A DNA stretch of 64,000 bases from Heliocidaris erythrogramma (taxonomy: Eukaryota > Echinodermata > Echinoidea > Camarodonta > Echinometridae), in the NCBI GenBank assembly GCA_025617745.1, contig CM046853.1, positions 4,584,873 through 4,648,872 on the forward strand. The letters run 5' to 3'. The notes under the pieces were generated by a model, which had not been told where the DNA came from, searched no databases, and saw only the letters and a program-made list of their open reading frames with translations. The translations under genes and the position numbers were made by a program. Shown piece by piece: positions 11,480 to 23,190 of the stretch. Position 1 is the first letter of the stretch. Every line of letters starts with the position of its first letter.

Positions 11480-14400
11480 CTAAAATATAAGAAAGAAGCT
11501 CATTGATTACTCACCACTAAGCCAGGTTCAACTTGGAGCGTTTTCAAGCATACATTCCAAACCCCTTCCATCTGTAACCTTACAAAAAGATAAATATACT
11601 CATTTCATCATGCACTTAAGTAAATAAACATACGTAAAACATTATAGCATTAAAAAATTCGAGTTGCTCATATAAATTTTGTTCTGAAGTGAACTTCAGA
11701 ACTAAATTCAAATTTGCCAAACTCCTTCCTAATCTCTCTTTTGCCATATCAAAACACGAAATGCGAACTTTAATTTGCTAAATAGTCCCTCTAACTAAAA
11801 GGACAATTCCTTAGGTTGGTGGACATGGACCTTAAACTTAAAATTTGATATTTTCACTTCGCTATGAATCATTTTTTGTGCTACACAATTGCAGAAACAT
11901 GCGCAAACATTGCTAAACCTACTTTAAGAAAACATTTTTAGGTTTTGGTTCTGTACCGAGTGTCCCAAAACAAAAACGATACACATTTCGAATGCCCCCC
12001 CCCAAAAAAAATATATTGTATCGAACTTTGGGGGATTTTTTTTATATATACATGTATGGATAGCTGAAAGTCTCTTCTATCATAATTGACACCAAAAAGT
12101 CCGAAAATGTTTTATGCTTGAGTGAGCACTGCCTACTTTTGTAAAGGACATGAAAATTAGGTTGCGCAGGAATGGGCAATCCACTCTGGGTGAAGTGAAG
12201 ACATATCCAGTTTAGAAATGGATGATTGTCTGTTATGGATTTCAAAAGTTTATGCATGCATGAGTGATCATGCATTGTCTTTTTAATCACAATTTTATTC
12301 TGGAAGTTGTTTTGACAGTAACGTATTATCTGGTGTAGCGGTGTTCCTAGTAGTTCGTGTCAAGAGGGGGGGGGGGGGGGGGGTAGCAGTTGTATGTGTG
12401 GTTGTGTGCGTGTGCGTCTGCGTTTGTTTAGCATTATGTCCGAGGACATTCTCGGACAGAGAACAAAAAAAAATCATGACAACAATGGTCCTCGGAAGCC
12501 GGACAATAGTCCTCGAACGTCGAACAATGAATTTATGCCTTATTCCGTCGACTGTCCGAGGACGAGTAACAATAGAGGAACAATAGTTGTCCTCGGAAGT
12601 AAAGCCATGTAAACGTGTGTGTGTGTGTGTGTGTGTGACGTGTCACAATTCCGGGAGCTGTTTTCATTGTCACAGGTCCATCCGTACGCATTTTGCTCCA
12701 TTCTGAACCATTCATCCCATCTTTCCTTGCCCCCAAACCCATTTCCAAAACTCATTTGCCATAAAGAAAGTTGGCTAATTAATACCCATTTGTATCCAAT
12801 GATGCCTGAAGCATAATCTGCAATTGTCCTTCCAAACAACAAAGATACTGCATATTGATGGAATCGTTGTTTGATTGATTGATTGACTGAATCAATGTTT
12901 GATTGATTGATTGATTGGATCAGTGTTTGATTCTGAATTACCAAATTTCTGTTCCTGAATAATGGTGACATAAACCATGCCATCCCCAACATAAATCCAA
13001 ACCCTAATAATGCATTATCAATTACCACAGATCAACATGCTTTTAAAACTTCCACAGTCAAATTTTGATCACTCATGCATAAACTTTATGATTACATAAC
13101 ACCATGTCATACACCGCACAAACCCATATCCATCATGATCTATCATAAACTCATCATACCATAAGCAATTTCTAAGCTGGAGAACTTTTCATCTCAGCCA
13201 AAATGAATAGCGAATTCCTGTGCAACCTAATTTTCACATCCTTTACAAAAGTGGGCAGTGCTCACCCAAGCATGAAATATCTATGGACTTTGTTTTAGTG
13301 TCATATGATAGAAGAGATCTTCAGCTATCCAAATATATAAAAATTTCCCCCAAATTCACTATTTTTTTAAAATTTGGGGCCGTTTTAAAAGTGTATCGTT
13401 TTTTTTGGGACACTCGGTATATACAAGTCATGTAGGCACTCATAAAAGAATAAGACCTGAAATGTAACTAACTCACTACCTCTTCTAATATAATGTGAGT
13501 AACGGTGGAATTGTCAAAAATGATGTTTGATAAATATACAGGTTTTTAAACCATTGAAATTATGTTAATATTTTCATTTATTTTTTGCAGGGGATGAATC
13601 CGATTATACGATTCTAGGACAAATACCCCCTGGACAGCTATCCCCTTAGGACAATTACCCCCCAGGACAACTACCCTGCCCCCAGGAAAAGTACCACCAT
13701 GCAATGACGATTACCCCCAAGGATGATATCCCCGACATTTGATCACCAGGACAACTACCCCAGAATCAAGGGGGGGGGGGGGTAGTTGTCAGGGGTTACT
13801 TGTCCAGGGGGCAGTTGTTCGGGGGTAGTTGTCGGGGGTAGTTCTCATGGGAGTAATTGTCCTAGGGGAAGTAGTTGTCCAGGGGGTAATTGTCTGGGGG
13901 TATGTAGTTGTCCGGATCGATTGTACATGTATAAGGAAGGACATGGGTTGATAAACCATGGATATACTACCGGTAGTATAATACAACGGTGATAAAATGC
14001 AAGGAAAGAAACCTTCAACTTGATTTTAATACACCTATTGAGGAATATGTATTTTAAATGATAAACTATACATGAAGACGTGCGGCAAGTAATATGTTTA
14101 CGACTACGAGCGGTACACGGATCTTTCTGAGTCTGTGTCACGTACGTCTAATATCCCATATACACGATATAGGCAAATAACCATGGCAATTGAAACAATA
14201 TGTAGAATGTTCTTTTTCTAGCCATTGTGAAGTTAGGGTTTAAAGTGTACTTACTATGACGATTGACTTCAAAGGTGATATTAAGACAAGTGATGACTTC
14301 ACCATCATCAACGGATCCATAAAAATCAGTATGAACTTTTTGAACCTTTTCTGCATGGTCCGTAGCATCAGTTTGATTGGAACCTCCAGGCTGGCAACCA

Positions 14401-17400
14401 GCTGTAGAATGTGTAGGTGGAATCAAGCTTACAGTACACGTGATATTATCAATATGAATGAAATGTGGAACATTTGAAGAAGAAATTCATAATCTTTTAT
14501 AACATCAGCTTAAACTTCCATCGTAATCTGTTCCCACTCTCCTCATTTTGTTATTGGTTGGATGTGTCCGTCTTATATATCCACTATACCTCTTTCCCTC
14601 TGCCACGATATATTTTGTTTTATATTTCATTTTCGCCAGCAACCGCTTGCTTCTCTCATTTTATGATAGAAACTATCATGGATGACCGACAGCGCATTGC
14701 TGACAATGATAATCAAGGTTTATATAAAATTAGCTAATGATATTGTCCTATTTTCTAATACCGTTATACTCTTTAAAAACGAATTGATATACTCCTTTTT
14801 TGCTGGCGTTGTTCAAGCTTGATCACCTACACTAAAAATTCAACGTTTCAACCATGAAAATGAATTATCAGGCCTTCAGCAATCATAATGACGAATTTAA
14901 TTGATTTACTCCACTGGACTGTAAGTAGTTTGACCATGTAATTTAAAGTTTATAGTAATATCGATAACAATGGTTGTAGTTTCAATTATTAGACTCTTCA
15001 ATTCCTGATTACTAAAGCATTTACATGAGTAATATTTTACCTAAAAATGGCCTCTTTTCTTGATGATCTAGTCATAAAAATAGAGTAGATAAAAATAACA
15101 AAGAACAGAATCCACAACAGAAATTTCGATGTTGTTTATTATTTTAGTTAGAAGTGTTTCTAAGCGCATTAATCCTCATAAACTACATGTATACATCAAA
15201 TATCGTGTAAATTATGAGGCCATAGCAGAAGTCCCTTTCTACAATATGTTAGAAGTTATACGTTTCTCACTCCTTACTTCTCATTGTTTTTGTAACAGTA
15301 TACTGGTACACATGTTGTTTGCCATTCTGAAAAAAAGGAGAAAGAAATGGAGGAAAATGCAGAATTTCTGGCAATCTGTTTTAAAATCATCAGTACAAAG
15401 TTTCAACCAAACATTCTATTCATGCTAAGTTAGATTATAGCTTTTAACCAAAACGCCAACGGACCTGCGATTAAAACCAGCTCAAGATAACACCCTCAAT
15501 ATCAGAAGAGATAAGAATTTAGGATTAAACTCTTTTCTCTTGTATTAAATCATTTCCATTTGTACTTTCGAAGACATTTAAAACAGAATACAAAACCACT
15601 CTTAGGCAAATCGGTTTGGACAGAGATCACCAAACTTGGGAAGTGTTTTGGGTTAAGGTGGGTTTTCACGGTGACGGGGCAAAGTCTAACTTTAACGAAT
15701 TTGAGAATAGTCAAAGAGAAAGTCCACCCTGATATCAAGTTGGTTTTAAAAGTACTTGAGAAGAAAAATTACAAAAACAGATCAATTCATTGCTGTGAAA
15801 AGGTGCAAAATCCATGGTTTACAGAAATTTGTATTGTTTCTGGCTGGTATCAGCAAAGTTGAGAGTCTTCTGTATTGTGAGCATGGAGTTAAAAGAATTT
15901 ATGAAAGATTGGGCCTTGTTTTGCTGTATGTCTTGACATTATATACCTTCAACACTTCGTGGTTGAATGAGAAAGCCAGCTTGAATTAGAAACTCGCCAA
16001 ATTTAACATTTCATAACACTCAAAAGGTAGTTAATTGCCCAAGCATAAAAATGCTGATAAGATAAGTTATTACTTAAAGAGAACAAAACCTCTTCTTTCA
16101 TTAGTAATCTTTTATGAGCACTGGTCATGTAATCCAGGGTCCCGGGTTCGAATCCCGGTCGGGGCATTGTAATTTTCTCACATTTCTTTATGATATAATC
16201 TTTTATTGATGAAAATACATGTATAAAACTTTCTAAGCTTCTTCATGATTCTCAACTTTGCTGATACCAGTCAGAATAAATACCAATTCTTGTCAAGTAT
16301 GGGTTTTGCACCTTTTCACAAAAGTAACTCGAGCCTAAAATATCGCCATATCTTTGGGTGTCAATTCATAGAAGGGATCTTAACTATCCCCAGGTATGAA
16401 ATTTAGCTTAAAATATTTGTAAATATTTATTTTGGAAGACTTTTTTTTTACGGTTAACCTTTTTGATGGAACGCACTGTATAGTTAGCCTCATACAGCGC
16501 TGATTTCAAGCCACCTTTCATGTTTATACAGCGCAGTCTTCATTTTTAATGGCCTCCTACAGGTCTGAAATGTAAGGAATGTTCAGCTATTTGGTGTTAT
16601 TATTCTGTGTCTTTTGTGATAAAAATCCCCATTGTGACAGGCTTACAATGTGATTACATTTTCTTCTTTTCTCATAGAGCATGATCTACATAAAGGAGTG
16701 AAACTCAATGCACGCACATGTAAGTTGTACGAAAGGAATCACAGGTATAGTAGATGTGAATGCACATCGAAATTTCAGACGGATATCTTAATTATGTACT
16801 TTCCCAATATTGTCCTTTTCAATATGAAATACATTTAACAGCTCGTTTAGTAATTTAACAAAACTATATGATATCGTACATAGGTCATATCCTGCCAAAT
16901 CAATGTGCAAAGATATGGTAATCAAAATGGTTCAGGGACTTCAACCCATTGATCTTATTCACTTCTTAAAAACAACAATATTACAGCCATGGAAAAAAAT
17001 ATTGGACCAAGAATGGTTACTGAAAGTGTTATATTTGTGGTAAGAAGGAAATAAAATATCATAAAAGCAAGGTACAATCGCTGGAATTTGTTAATTCATT
17101 CAATGAAATACAAAGACAAATCATGTTCATTAGTTTGAATGCATATTATAGTACCTTTATTGCAGAAGCTTGGTCTAATATTTTTTTCCAGGGCTGTATA
17201 TATATATATATAAAAGCAGGTGGTTGATAAGAAAGGAGAGATGAACATGAAGAAGAAAAAGTTAAGATGACCAAACAACGTGTTAATATAATACTCACCC
17301 TTGTTATGCTCCAAGAGTATCTATTTAAACAAATATTCTCTTGTCCGGTATCAACATGATGAAGGGCACAACTTGCCCAAGCTTGGAAGAATAAAACTAC

Positions 17401-17424
17401 CGCAAATGTGACTGCCTTGACCAT
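11343..17424 (-). CDS. Partial paralogue of the IL-17R-like gene: exons 1-4 only
   Basis: Joined exons: 17299-17424, 15278-15326, 14255-14401, 11343-11479. All have GT/AG sites in the same phases as exons 1-4 of the gene at 29.9-59.5 kb, and no stop interrupts the joined frame (153 residues). They encode a signal peptide (VTFAVVLFFQAWASC) and the first FnIII strands (ITCLNITFEV; LEGLIFTLEDHW). Against the main gene, exon 2 has an in-frame 9-bp deletion removing a Cys, exon 3 a 3-bp deletion, and exon 4 a Cys-to-Trp change. No exon 5 is recognisable in 1-11342, so this is either a gene whose 3' part lies beyond the left edge or a truncated copy. The open frames argue against long decay. Confidence 0.75.
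11956..13417. mobile_element. ~1.46-kb TA-flanked element, TIR CCGAGTGTCCCAAAA
   Basis: Ends ACCGAGTGTCCCAAAA and TTTTGGGACACTCGGT with TA on both sides. The inner arms (CACTGCCTACTTTTGTAAAG against CTTTACAAAAGTGGGCAGTG) pair over ~300 bp. It contains a nested (CCGAGGAC) MITE with G and TG runs. No transposase is found. It lies in intron 3 of the paralogue (11480-14254). Confidence 0.75.
12438..12600. mobile_element. Small MITE with GTCCGAGGAC / GTCCTCGG ends
   Basis: Many CGAGGAC/GTCCTCGG words in both orientations. Bounded on the left by a poly-G/TG-rich run and on the right by (TG)n at 12615-12636. A near-identical copy at 60768-60935 is also followed by (TG)n. Confidence 0.75.
13606..13920. 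repeat. Inverted minisatellite of ~15-bp units
   Basis: The left half repeats CAGGACAACTACCCC-like units; the right half repeats GGGGTAGTTGTCC-like units. The centre is a G11 run near 13771-13781. The whole can fold into one long imperfect hairpin and is G/C-skewed in opposite directions on either side. Confidence 0.8.
14255..14401 (-). CDS. Paralogue exon 3
   Basis: 147 bp, phase 1 to 1, acceptor TTCTACAG, donor GTAAGT. Encodes GCQPGGSNQTDATDHAEK, onward to VITCLNITFEVNRHS. Confidence 0.78.
15278..15326 (-). CDS. Paralogue exon 2
   Basis: 49 bp, acceptor TTTTTTTCAG, donor GTAAGG, phase 0 to 1. Encodes NGKQHVYQYTVTKTMR. Nine bases shorter than its counterpart, in frame, with loss of the single Cys. 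Confidence 0.7.
15795..16321. mobile_element. Fold-back MITE with a partial tRNA-like core
   Basis: Arms TGAAAAGGTGCAAAATCCAT...GGTATCAGCAAAGTTGAGA and TCTCAACTTTGCTGATACCA...GTTTTGCACCTTTTCACA are inverted. Between them, 16131-16168 has a tRNA 3'-half pattern (CCGGGTTCGAATCCCGGTC). The 5' half of a tRNA is not recognisable. Confidence 0.7.
17299..17424 (-). CDS. Paralogue exon 1: signal peptide
   Basis: The ATG at 17424 aligns with 59490 of the main gene. 126 bp, phase 0, donor GTGAGT. It has an extra six-residue insertion (HHVDTGQEN against LNTD) before the shared ICLNRYSWSITR. Confidence 0.78.
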
Positions 17425-18304
17425 ATTGATGAAATGTGATTAGAAATAGAATTATTTTAATGATGACTTGATAGACGAAATCAGTCGACGGAGAAACGTG
17501 CTATGCAACAGTTCATTACCTACAGGTGGCTCTCTCTCCCTGCACAGAATCTATGTGAGACCAATATTCACTTTAATTCTTCCGGGGTTTTCCCATTGGT
17601 TTGAGGGCCTTTGTTAATCGTCACTCACTCCACCAGCTTTCGGAAAGCGTGGTAGAGAAATGGCGATTCAAGCAAGGAGTTATCATTGAATACTTGATTC
17701 AAGTAGAGAACTAGAGATCGGCGGCGTGCATCCAGTCTACAGCATGAGGGCGATATGATTCATCACAGTCACACTCGCTTGATGTTTGGCTTAGCGTTAG
17801 ATCAAACCTTTGTCCAACGATCGAATCCGGGACCTCACCAGTGAGAGTCAAGAGCCTTCACCAATTTACCAGAGCGCTTCCACATGATTATGAATAAAAT
17901 ATGTTTTTTTTACTTCAAATATACAATATGAAGAGTGATTCCGGAAGGGAAGAAGAGTTTATCATTGATTTTTCTTTTTCATTTCGTATTTATACCTCTA
18001 TCGGGGGGAGGGTTGCCATGCATCAAGGTATCATTTGAAAGCAGAATACTTCTTTATGGAAAATAGATAATCGAGGTTATTGAACACAAAGTTTGGTCAC
18101 AAAAGCCTTTTGTTTTAGTTTTTCTGGGACGCACTATACGTATATAGATTTATCTCCTTTAAAACCAAAGACGAATAATTTAATTTCTCATACGTTTCTT
18201 CATATTTTAAATGATCTTGTATTTTTGAAGCATAAAAGTCTACATCCATTATTACAAATGCCCCTCCTTTGTCTGCTTGTTTCATAATAATATCATTATT
18301 ACTT

Positions 18305-19131
18305 TTTAATTATAAAGATGAAGAAACGTATGAGAAATTAAAAAACAATACTGACGATAAAATGAAAAAGAAAATGACTCAAATGATAAATAAACATAAA
18401 GAATGTCTAACTGACAAAGAGTATGACTTTTAAACAAAATTTGAGCATAAAACAAGCAATTTGCCTTCCGAAAATATCAAAGTTCGGAAATTGAACATGA
18501 AGTAATTAAAAGTAAATCGGAATTCATCCAATGCCCCGCTCCTGATAAATTAAAAATGCGCCCAATCATAGCTGGACCGGTATGTCCAACACACCGTTTA
18601 AGTAATTTTATTGATATTTTGCTTAAAACGCTAGTCAATAAAGTAAAAAGTTTTGTTAGGGATGATTTAGATTTTTTAACACACTTACAGTACCCGAGGA
18701 ATTGCCATTTGAATCAACCTTTGTTACATAATGATGTTAATAGTTTGTACACTAACATACCCCATAGTGAAGGTCTAAAAGGTATGCAATATTGGATTAA
18801 TAAATATCCGGAATAAATTGATTCTCGTTTTTCTTCACAATTCATATTAGACGCGGTCAATTTTATATTGAATAATAACACCTTCCATTTTGATGGAAAT
18901 AATTATGTACAGAAACGTGGAACTGCAATGGGAACAAAAATGGCCCCGACTTATGCTACTCTCTTCATGGGATACTTGGAGGAGAAACTCTATGAGCGCG
19001 TCGAAACTCATTATAATGTTGAAGTTAAAAGGTATTTTGAAAAAAATTGGTTTAGATACTTAGATGATTGTTTATTGTTTGGAAAACTGAATTTGGAGAT
19101 ATTAATGATTTACATAAGATACTAAGTGAAT
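18305..19131 (+). pseudogene. Penelope-like reverse transcriptase region
   Basis: Covers the fingers and palm. Visible blocks are PIIAGP, DVNSLYTNIP, GTAMGTKMAP and YLDD, which are diagnostic of Penelope-like RT rather than LINE RT. There is a stop after YWINKYPE (18814) and a frameshift at about 19.07 kb. Confidence 0.85.
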
Positions 19132-20093
19132 TACACCCAGCAATTAGTTTTAAATGGAATGTTAATTGTAGCTCAATAAATTTCTTAGATATTAAAATAA
19201 TAAAGGAAGATAATTTGTTAAAGACAGACATATTCTATAAAGTCACAGACACCCACCAATATTTGCATTTTAAATCTTGTCACCCTAAGCAGTGTAAAAA
19301 TAATGTCCCGTATAATTTAGCTAGGAGAATATGTACAATTGTATCCGATGAAGAAACTAGAAAGAAAGGGTTGGAAGAACTAAAGCATATGCTTTTGATT
19401 AGACATTACCCTAAGGAAATTATTACAACCGGTATTTCTAAGGCAAATGCACTCAGTAAGCAAGAGTTGATGTCTAAAAAAGGAAGAAATGAACAGGAGA
19501 TAGTTCCATTTGTCCACACATTCAACCCAAATAACCCAAACATGTTTCAAATTATGCATGATTCGTTGCCTCTCATCAAGACCGATGAAACTCCGAAAGC
19601 AGTATTTGAAAATGTAAGCAAACGACAAAGACCTAATCTGAAACAAATATTAACCAGAGCCAGATTTTCCCGAAACACCAATACAAAAGGTGGGGTGAAA
19701 AGATGCGGCGACAAAAGATGCAAAACCTGCCCCCATTTGGATGTGACAAATAGAATCAACATCGGAATAAACAACACGGAGTTTTTAATTAAATTTCCAT
19801 TTACAAACAAAAAACTTGATTTATTGTATAACGTGCCAAGGATGTAAAGAAGAATATATTGGTGAAACAGGAGATGTTCTTCGTAACAGAGTTAGGGTTC
19901 ATCATCAACAAATAAGACAGAAAGAATATAGACAACTAAAATTGAGTGAACATATAGAAAGGTGAGCTCGTTCCGTAGAACCCAATTTCTTAATTACACC
20001 TTTTTATAAAATGAATGATGATGACAAAACTAAACGTTGCCTAAAAGAAGAACATTTCATTAATAAATTTAAACCTTCACTGAACGCTATATG
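19068..20093 (+). pseudogene. Penelope-like RT thumb, linker and GIY-YIG endonuclease
   Basis: Open from 19068 to 19847 (thumb and linker, ending in a CKTCPH motif, then ~FPFTNKKLDLLYNV). One frameshift later comes the GIY-YIG-like segment EEYIGETGDVLRNRVRVHH. C-x2-C-x~40-C-x2-C before the EYIGET box is typical of Penelope endonucleases. Confidence 0.85.
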
Positions 20094-20159
20094 AATAGCT
20101 GTTCCTTTACTCAAACTGCCACATAGTATACAGTGTATATTATTATCTTATAATATAAT

Positions 20160-21080
20160 ACACTAAGGATTTCGGGCTCTTTTTTTGGGTTCAAATAGGC
20201 TCCTCCCCTGGCCCTTTCGGTCCCCGCCTTTTGGTACCCACGGGTGGGGAAGGGTTCTCAGGGTGGTGGGAGGCACTTCTTGAGGGCTGACGTCCCGTCC
20301 ATATTCCATAAATTCATTTTTAAACATTGAATTTCCGCAGGGAGTAGGCCTAATAATTCCACCAACCCATGAAGCGGGTTTGTAGCTTCAGGCCCATCCA
20401 ACCCATATACCTTTCCCTGTGAAGGGGAGCTATGCCAAAGAACAGCATGGCCATATATCCGCATGGCTTCAGTGTACAGTACAGTATTATACACACGTGT
20501 TAGATCGTTCGCACGTACGTGTACAGGTCATCATCATACAGGTATAGAGTTACATCATTTGAAGCTTCATGGTCACACACACAGTTTAGTGTGTATGTTT
20601 CACGACGTTCGCTACCGGTAATTTGACACTTATATGATAAGAAGAAAATTCCTTCGAAAATATTTCCATAATGAATATGAATACGTATGATATTTATCCC
20701 TTCTCCCCTCGCCCTGGGGGTGATGGGATGATAATGGAATGGGGGGAGCTGGAGGGGGGGGGGGGGGGGGGGTAGTAGGGGGGAAGTCAATCCGTCGGTT
20801 CTCCCAAGACCCATATAAGGGGGCCATAATCCCCCTGAAAATAAAATGACAAATTCATTTTTTCTCATTATTGCATCCTTTACAGGGAACGCACCGCTAA
20901 TTATGGATGTTACTCTGAGTATTAATAAACCGCAGAAACATGGCAAGATCAAATCGCTCCCTCTAGGTCTATGCATGGATATTCTACTCGAATATTATTA
21001 TATCCATATCATCAATTTTCATCAAGATTAAAAGGAATTTTCTTCAGAACTCATGCAAGCTTTGGATAAATAAGACATAT
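20160..21080. other. Intergenic stretch with G-rich runs; no gene recognised
   Basis: Contains a GC-rich patch (20190-20300) and a G-run of about 17 at 20755-20771. The two longer open frames here (20258-20494 and 20500-20976 on minus) are proline- or low-complexity-rich and match no family. Confidence 0.5.
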
Positions 21081-21087
21081 TCACATG

Positions 21088-21432
21088 ATCAGGGGCGGAT
21101 CCAGAATTTAGTATAAGGCGGGAAAAACAAGTGCAGGTTTGTCAACTTTTGGAAAAGGCAGACCTGGGGGGGGGGGGGGGGGGGTGGCGAGAATTTTTTT
21201 TTCGTCAGACCTAGAAAATTCGCTCAGGAGGGGGTGGTTATGGGGGTCCCTCCATAATTCTATGACAAGCAAAATAAAAAAGGTTTCATTCTAAAAGGGG
21301 GCGGGGGCACAATCAACAAAAGGGCGGATCGTCTATGGTCAAAATGCATACTTTCCTGCCACTGAACGAGGGGGGGGGGGGGGTGGGGATGGCACGGGCC
21401 AGAAGCACCCCCCCCCCCCGGGTCCGCCAATG
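21088..21432. mobile_element. Poly-G MITE with GGGGCGGATCC / GGGTCCGCC ends
   Basis: Starts AGGGGCGGATCCAGAATTTA and ends CGGGTCCGCCAATGG, an imperfect inverse. Two G-runs (21167-21184 and 21371-21382) and a C-run (21410-21419) lie inside. No ORF of its own. Confidence 0.55.
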
Positions 21433-21439
21433 GACATGT

Positions 21440-22040
21440 CGTAAATACTTCTTGGTAAAAATAACTTTACCCGACTTTTTTATTTACTCACTTGATTATT
21501 GTAACAAATATACGGTACGGTGATTAATCATAAACACAGCTAGCGCCCGTGGATGTCCACGGGCTGCTTCTGCTAGTATTATATAATGTTGCATGTACTA
21601 TTATGTGTATATACATTCAACAGTCAATCGTTGTAGAATCCTTACCATGTCCATTGACTGCATTTTACACCAAGGATCTTTATGTATCATATGTGACCCG
21701 CCGCCTCAAAACCTACAATAAGTCGCACGGACCACAACGTAGAAAACAGCCCAAAATAGTAAATTTACTTGGATCAGTCGATTTTCTCTTTTTGATAGAA
21801 ATAGGTAGTTTCATTATCATTCTATCATGTCTCAAGTTTGTGAGTCGTAATTCAACTTAGAAATATGTTTTTGGGGCATTTTAAAATGACTCCTTGTTTT
21901 TTCACCTGTCGAGTAAATGAATGTTTGGAGAGCTTTTGTAATACTTTCATTCAATGCCAAATTACTACTTTACCTCCAAAGGTATTAAATTGATTTTTGG
22001 AGTGAGTAATAAATAGGTCCTCCTGGAGCAGTGTGCCAAA
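21440..22040. other. No feature recognised
   Basis: AT-rich unique-looking sequence between the poly-G MITE and the LINE; no domain is seen in the frames at 21335-21860. Confidence 0.4.
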
Positions 22041-22042
22041 AT

Positions 22043-23190
22043 TCAGTCTAATCTGATAATCCCTTCATACCGGTTGATATGGCCATTTGAATACCCAGTT
22101 TTACCCAGTCCCTTTGCCCTCCTACAAGTGATTCTCCTCCATTCAACCCTGTCTTGGGCAAGATGTTCTGCCTCCTCTGGATTTAACCCAGCATCACCCA
22201 CAACCTGATCTTTCCATCTAATTGGAGGGCGTCCGGGTGGTCTTCGCTGGTTAAAGTCATTTTTAAGTGCTTGTGCAGGGAGACGGTGCTCTGCCACATG
22301 TCCAAACCATCTAAGTCGCCGCTTAGATATTTCTTCAGTGATGGTGTTCTGCATGTGAAGCCTTTGTCGAATATCTTCATTTCTAATACGGTCCATGATG
22401 TGAATCCCTGCCATCGACCTCAGGCATCTCATTTCAAACACTTCAAGTTTTGACTTTTCGGCTTTACGGAGGGTCCAGGTTTCACAACCGTATGCGATGG
22501 GCAAGATAAGCGCTTTGAAAATACGTATTTTGATTGGTCGGGATATGTTCTGGTTAGACCAAACTTTTTCCTTTAATCTTCCGAATGCCCAAGCTGCAAG
22601 AGTAATCCGCCTTTTTACGTCTTCAGCCACTGATGAAATAACACTTCCAAGAAATGTGAACTTGGCCACCTTCTCAACAACATTACCAGCGATAGTTATA
22701 TCACCTTGATCTGTGGTTATCAGCTTGCTTTTGGATGGATTAATTTTCATTCCCCATCTGTTGGATGCCTGCTCAAGCTTTCCGGTGTATAGTTGAAGCT
22801 TTTCAAAAACTAATTCCAAGAGGGTAGTGTCATCTGTATATCTGATGTTATTAATGCGCATGCTCCCCATCTCAACTCCACTGTCCAGATTATGAACGTC
22901 TTCCATGACAAAATGTTGAAGAGGTTTGCTGAAAGCAGACAACCTTGTCTGACTCCAGTCATTACATCAAACCAGTCACTGATCTTTCCATTGATTATAA
23001 CAGCACATTTGGATTGGTTGTACATGTATATACTCTGGATAAGCTGTAGAAGAACCTTATCCACGCCTATTGAGAGAAGGCATTTCCAGAGGGCTTCTCG
23101 CCAGATTGTGTCGAAGGCAGATTTAAAATCGAGAAAATTCCAGTGGATTGGTATACGTCTTTCTGTGGACTTCTCGAATGAATATCAGTG
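22043..23190 (-). pseudogene. Non-LTR retrotransposon RT and C-terminal region
   Basis: Minus strand: LDFKSAFDTIWREALWKC, SDWFDVMTGVRQGCLLS, then after a frameshift near 22.93 kb RYTDDTTLLE (catalytic DD), GWTNKSK-like INPSKSK, a RITLAAWAFGRLK block, PIAYGCETWTLRKAEKSK, KRRLRWFGHVAEHR and PGRPPIRWKDQV. This is RT palm and thumb plus the RRLRWFGHV tail of an RTE/jockey-type LINE. It is 5' truncated at about 23.2 kb and holds at least one frameshift. Confidence 0.85.

Larger units (their letters stand above)
9951..17840. repeat. Segmental duplication of the receptor 5' region (matches ~51480-59880)
   Basis: Collinear matching blocks on the same strand: 11343-11600 with 51656-51910; 13590-14480 with 52130-52700; 14830-15620 with 53330-54130; 16500-16770 with 55235-55450; 17299-17830 with 59383-59870. 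Exons, intron ends and 5' flank are all kept; insertions of different mobile elements explain the length difference. Confidence 0.85.
18150..20093 (+). mobile_element. Penelope-like retroelement, 5' end inverted, decayed
   Basis: Plus-strand frames read in order MRPIIAGPVCPTHRLSNF, HNDVNSLYTNIPH, QKRGTAMGTKMAPTYATLFM, FRYLDDCLLF (RT catalytic YLDD), CKNNVPYNLARRI, then near the end TCQGCKEEYIGETGDVLRNR followed by EEHFINKFKPSLNAI, a GIY-YIG-type endonuclease. Frames shift at about 18.8, 19.1 and 19.85 kb and there are in-frame stops, so it is inactive. At 18150-18300 the start of the RT (KQADKGGAFVIMD) is on the minus strand, joined head to head with the plus part. Confidence 0.88.

Noticed and set aside
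12540..13028. Minus-strand frame of 162 codons with a run of His-Thr and repeated IDSVNQS
   Set aside because: Covers a (TG)n run and TTGAT repeats inside a TIR element; low complexity only.
15550..15738. Minus-strand frame conserved between the two duplicates (GFVFCFKCLRKYK)
   Set aside because: The match to 54030-54130 is explained by the segmental duplication; no acceptor and donor pair fits the gene, and the copy at 54 kb has a stop soon after.
20500..20976. Minus-strand frame of 158 codons with a proline run
   Set aside because: The prolines come from a G-run on the plus strand; no recognisable family.
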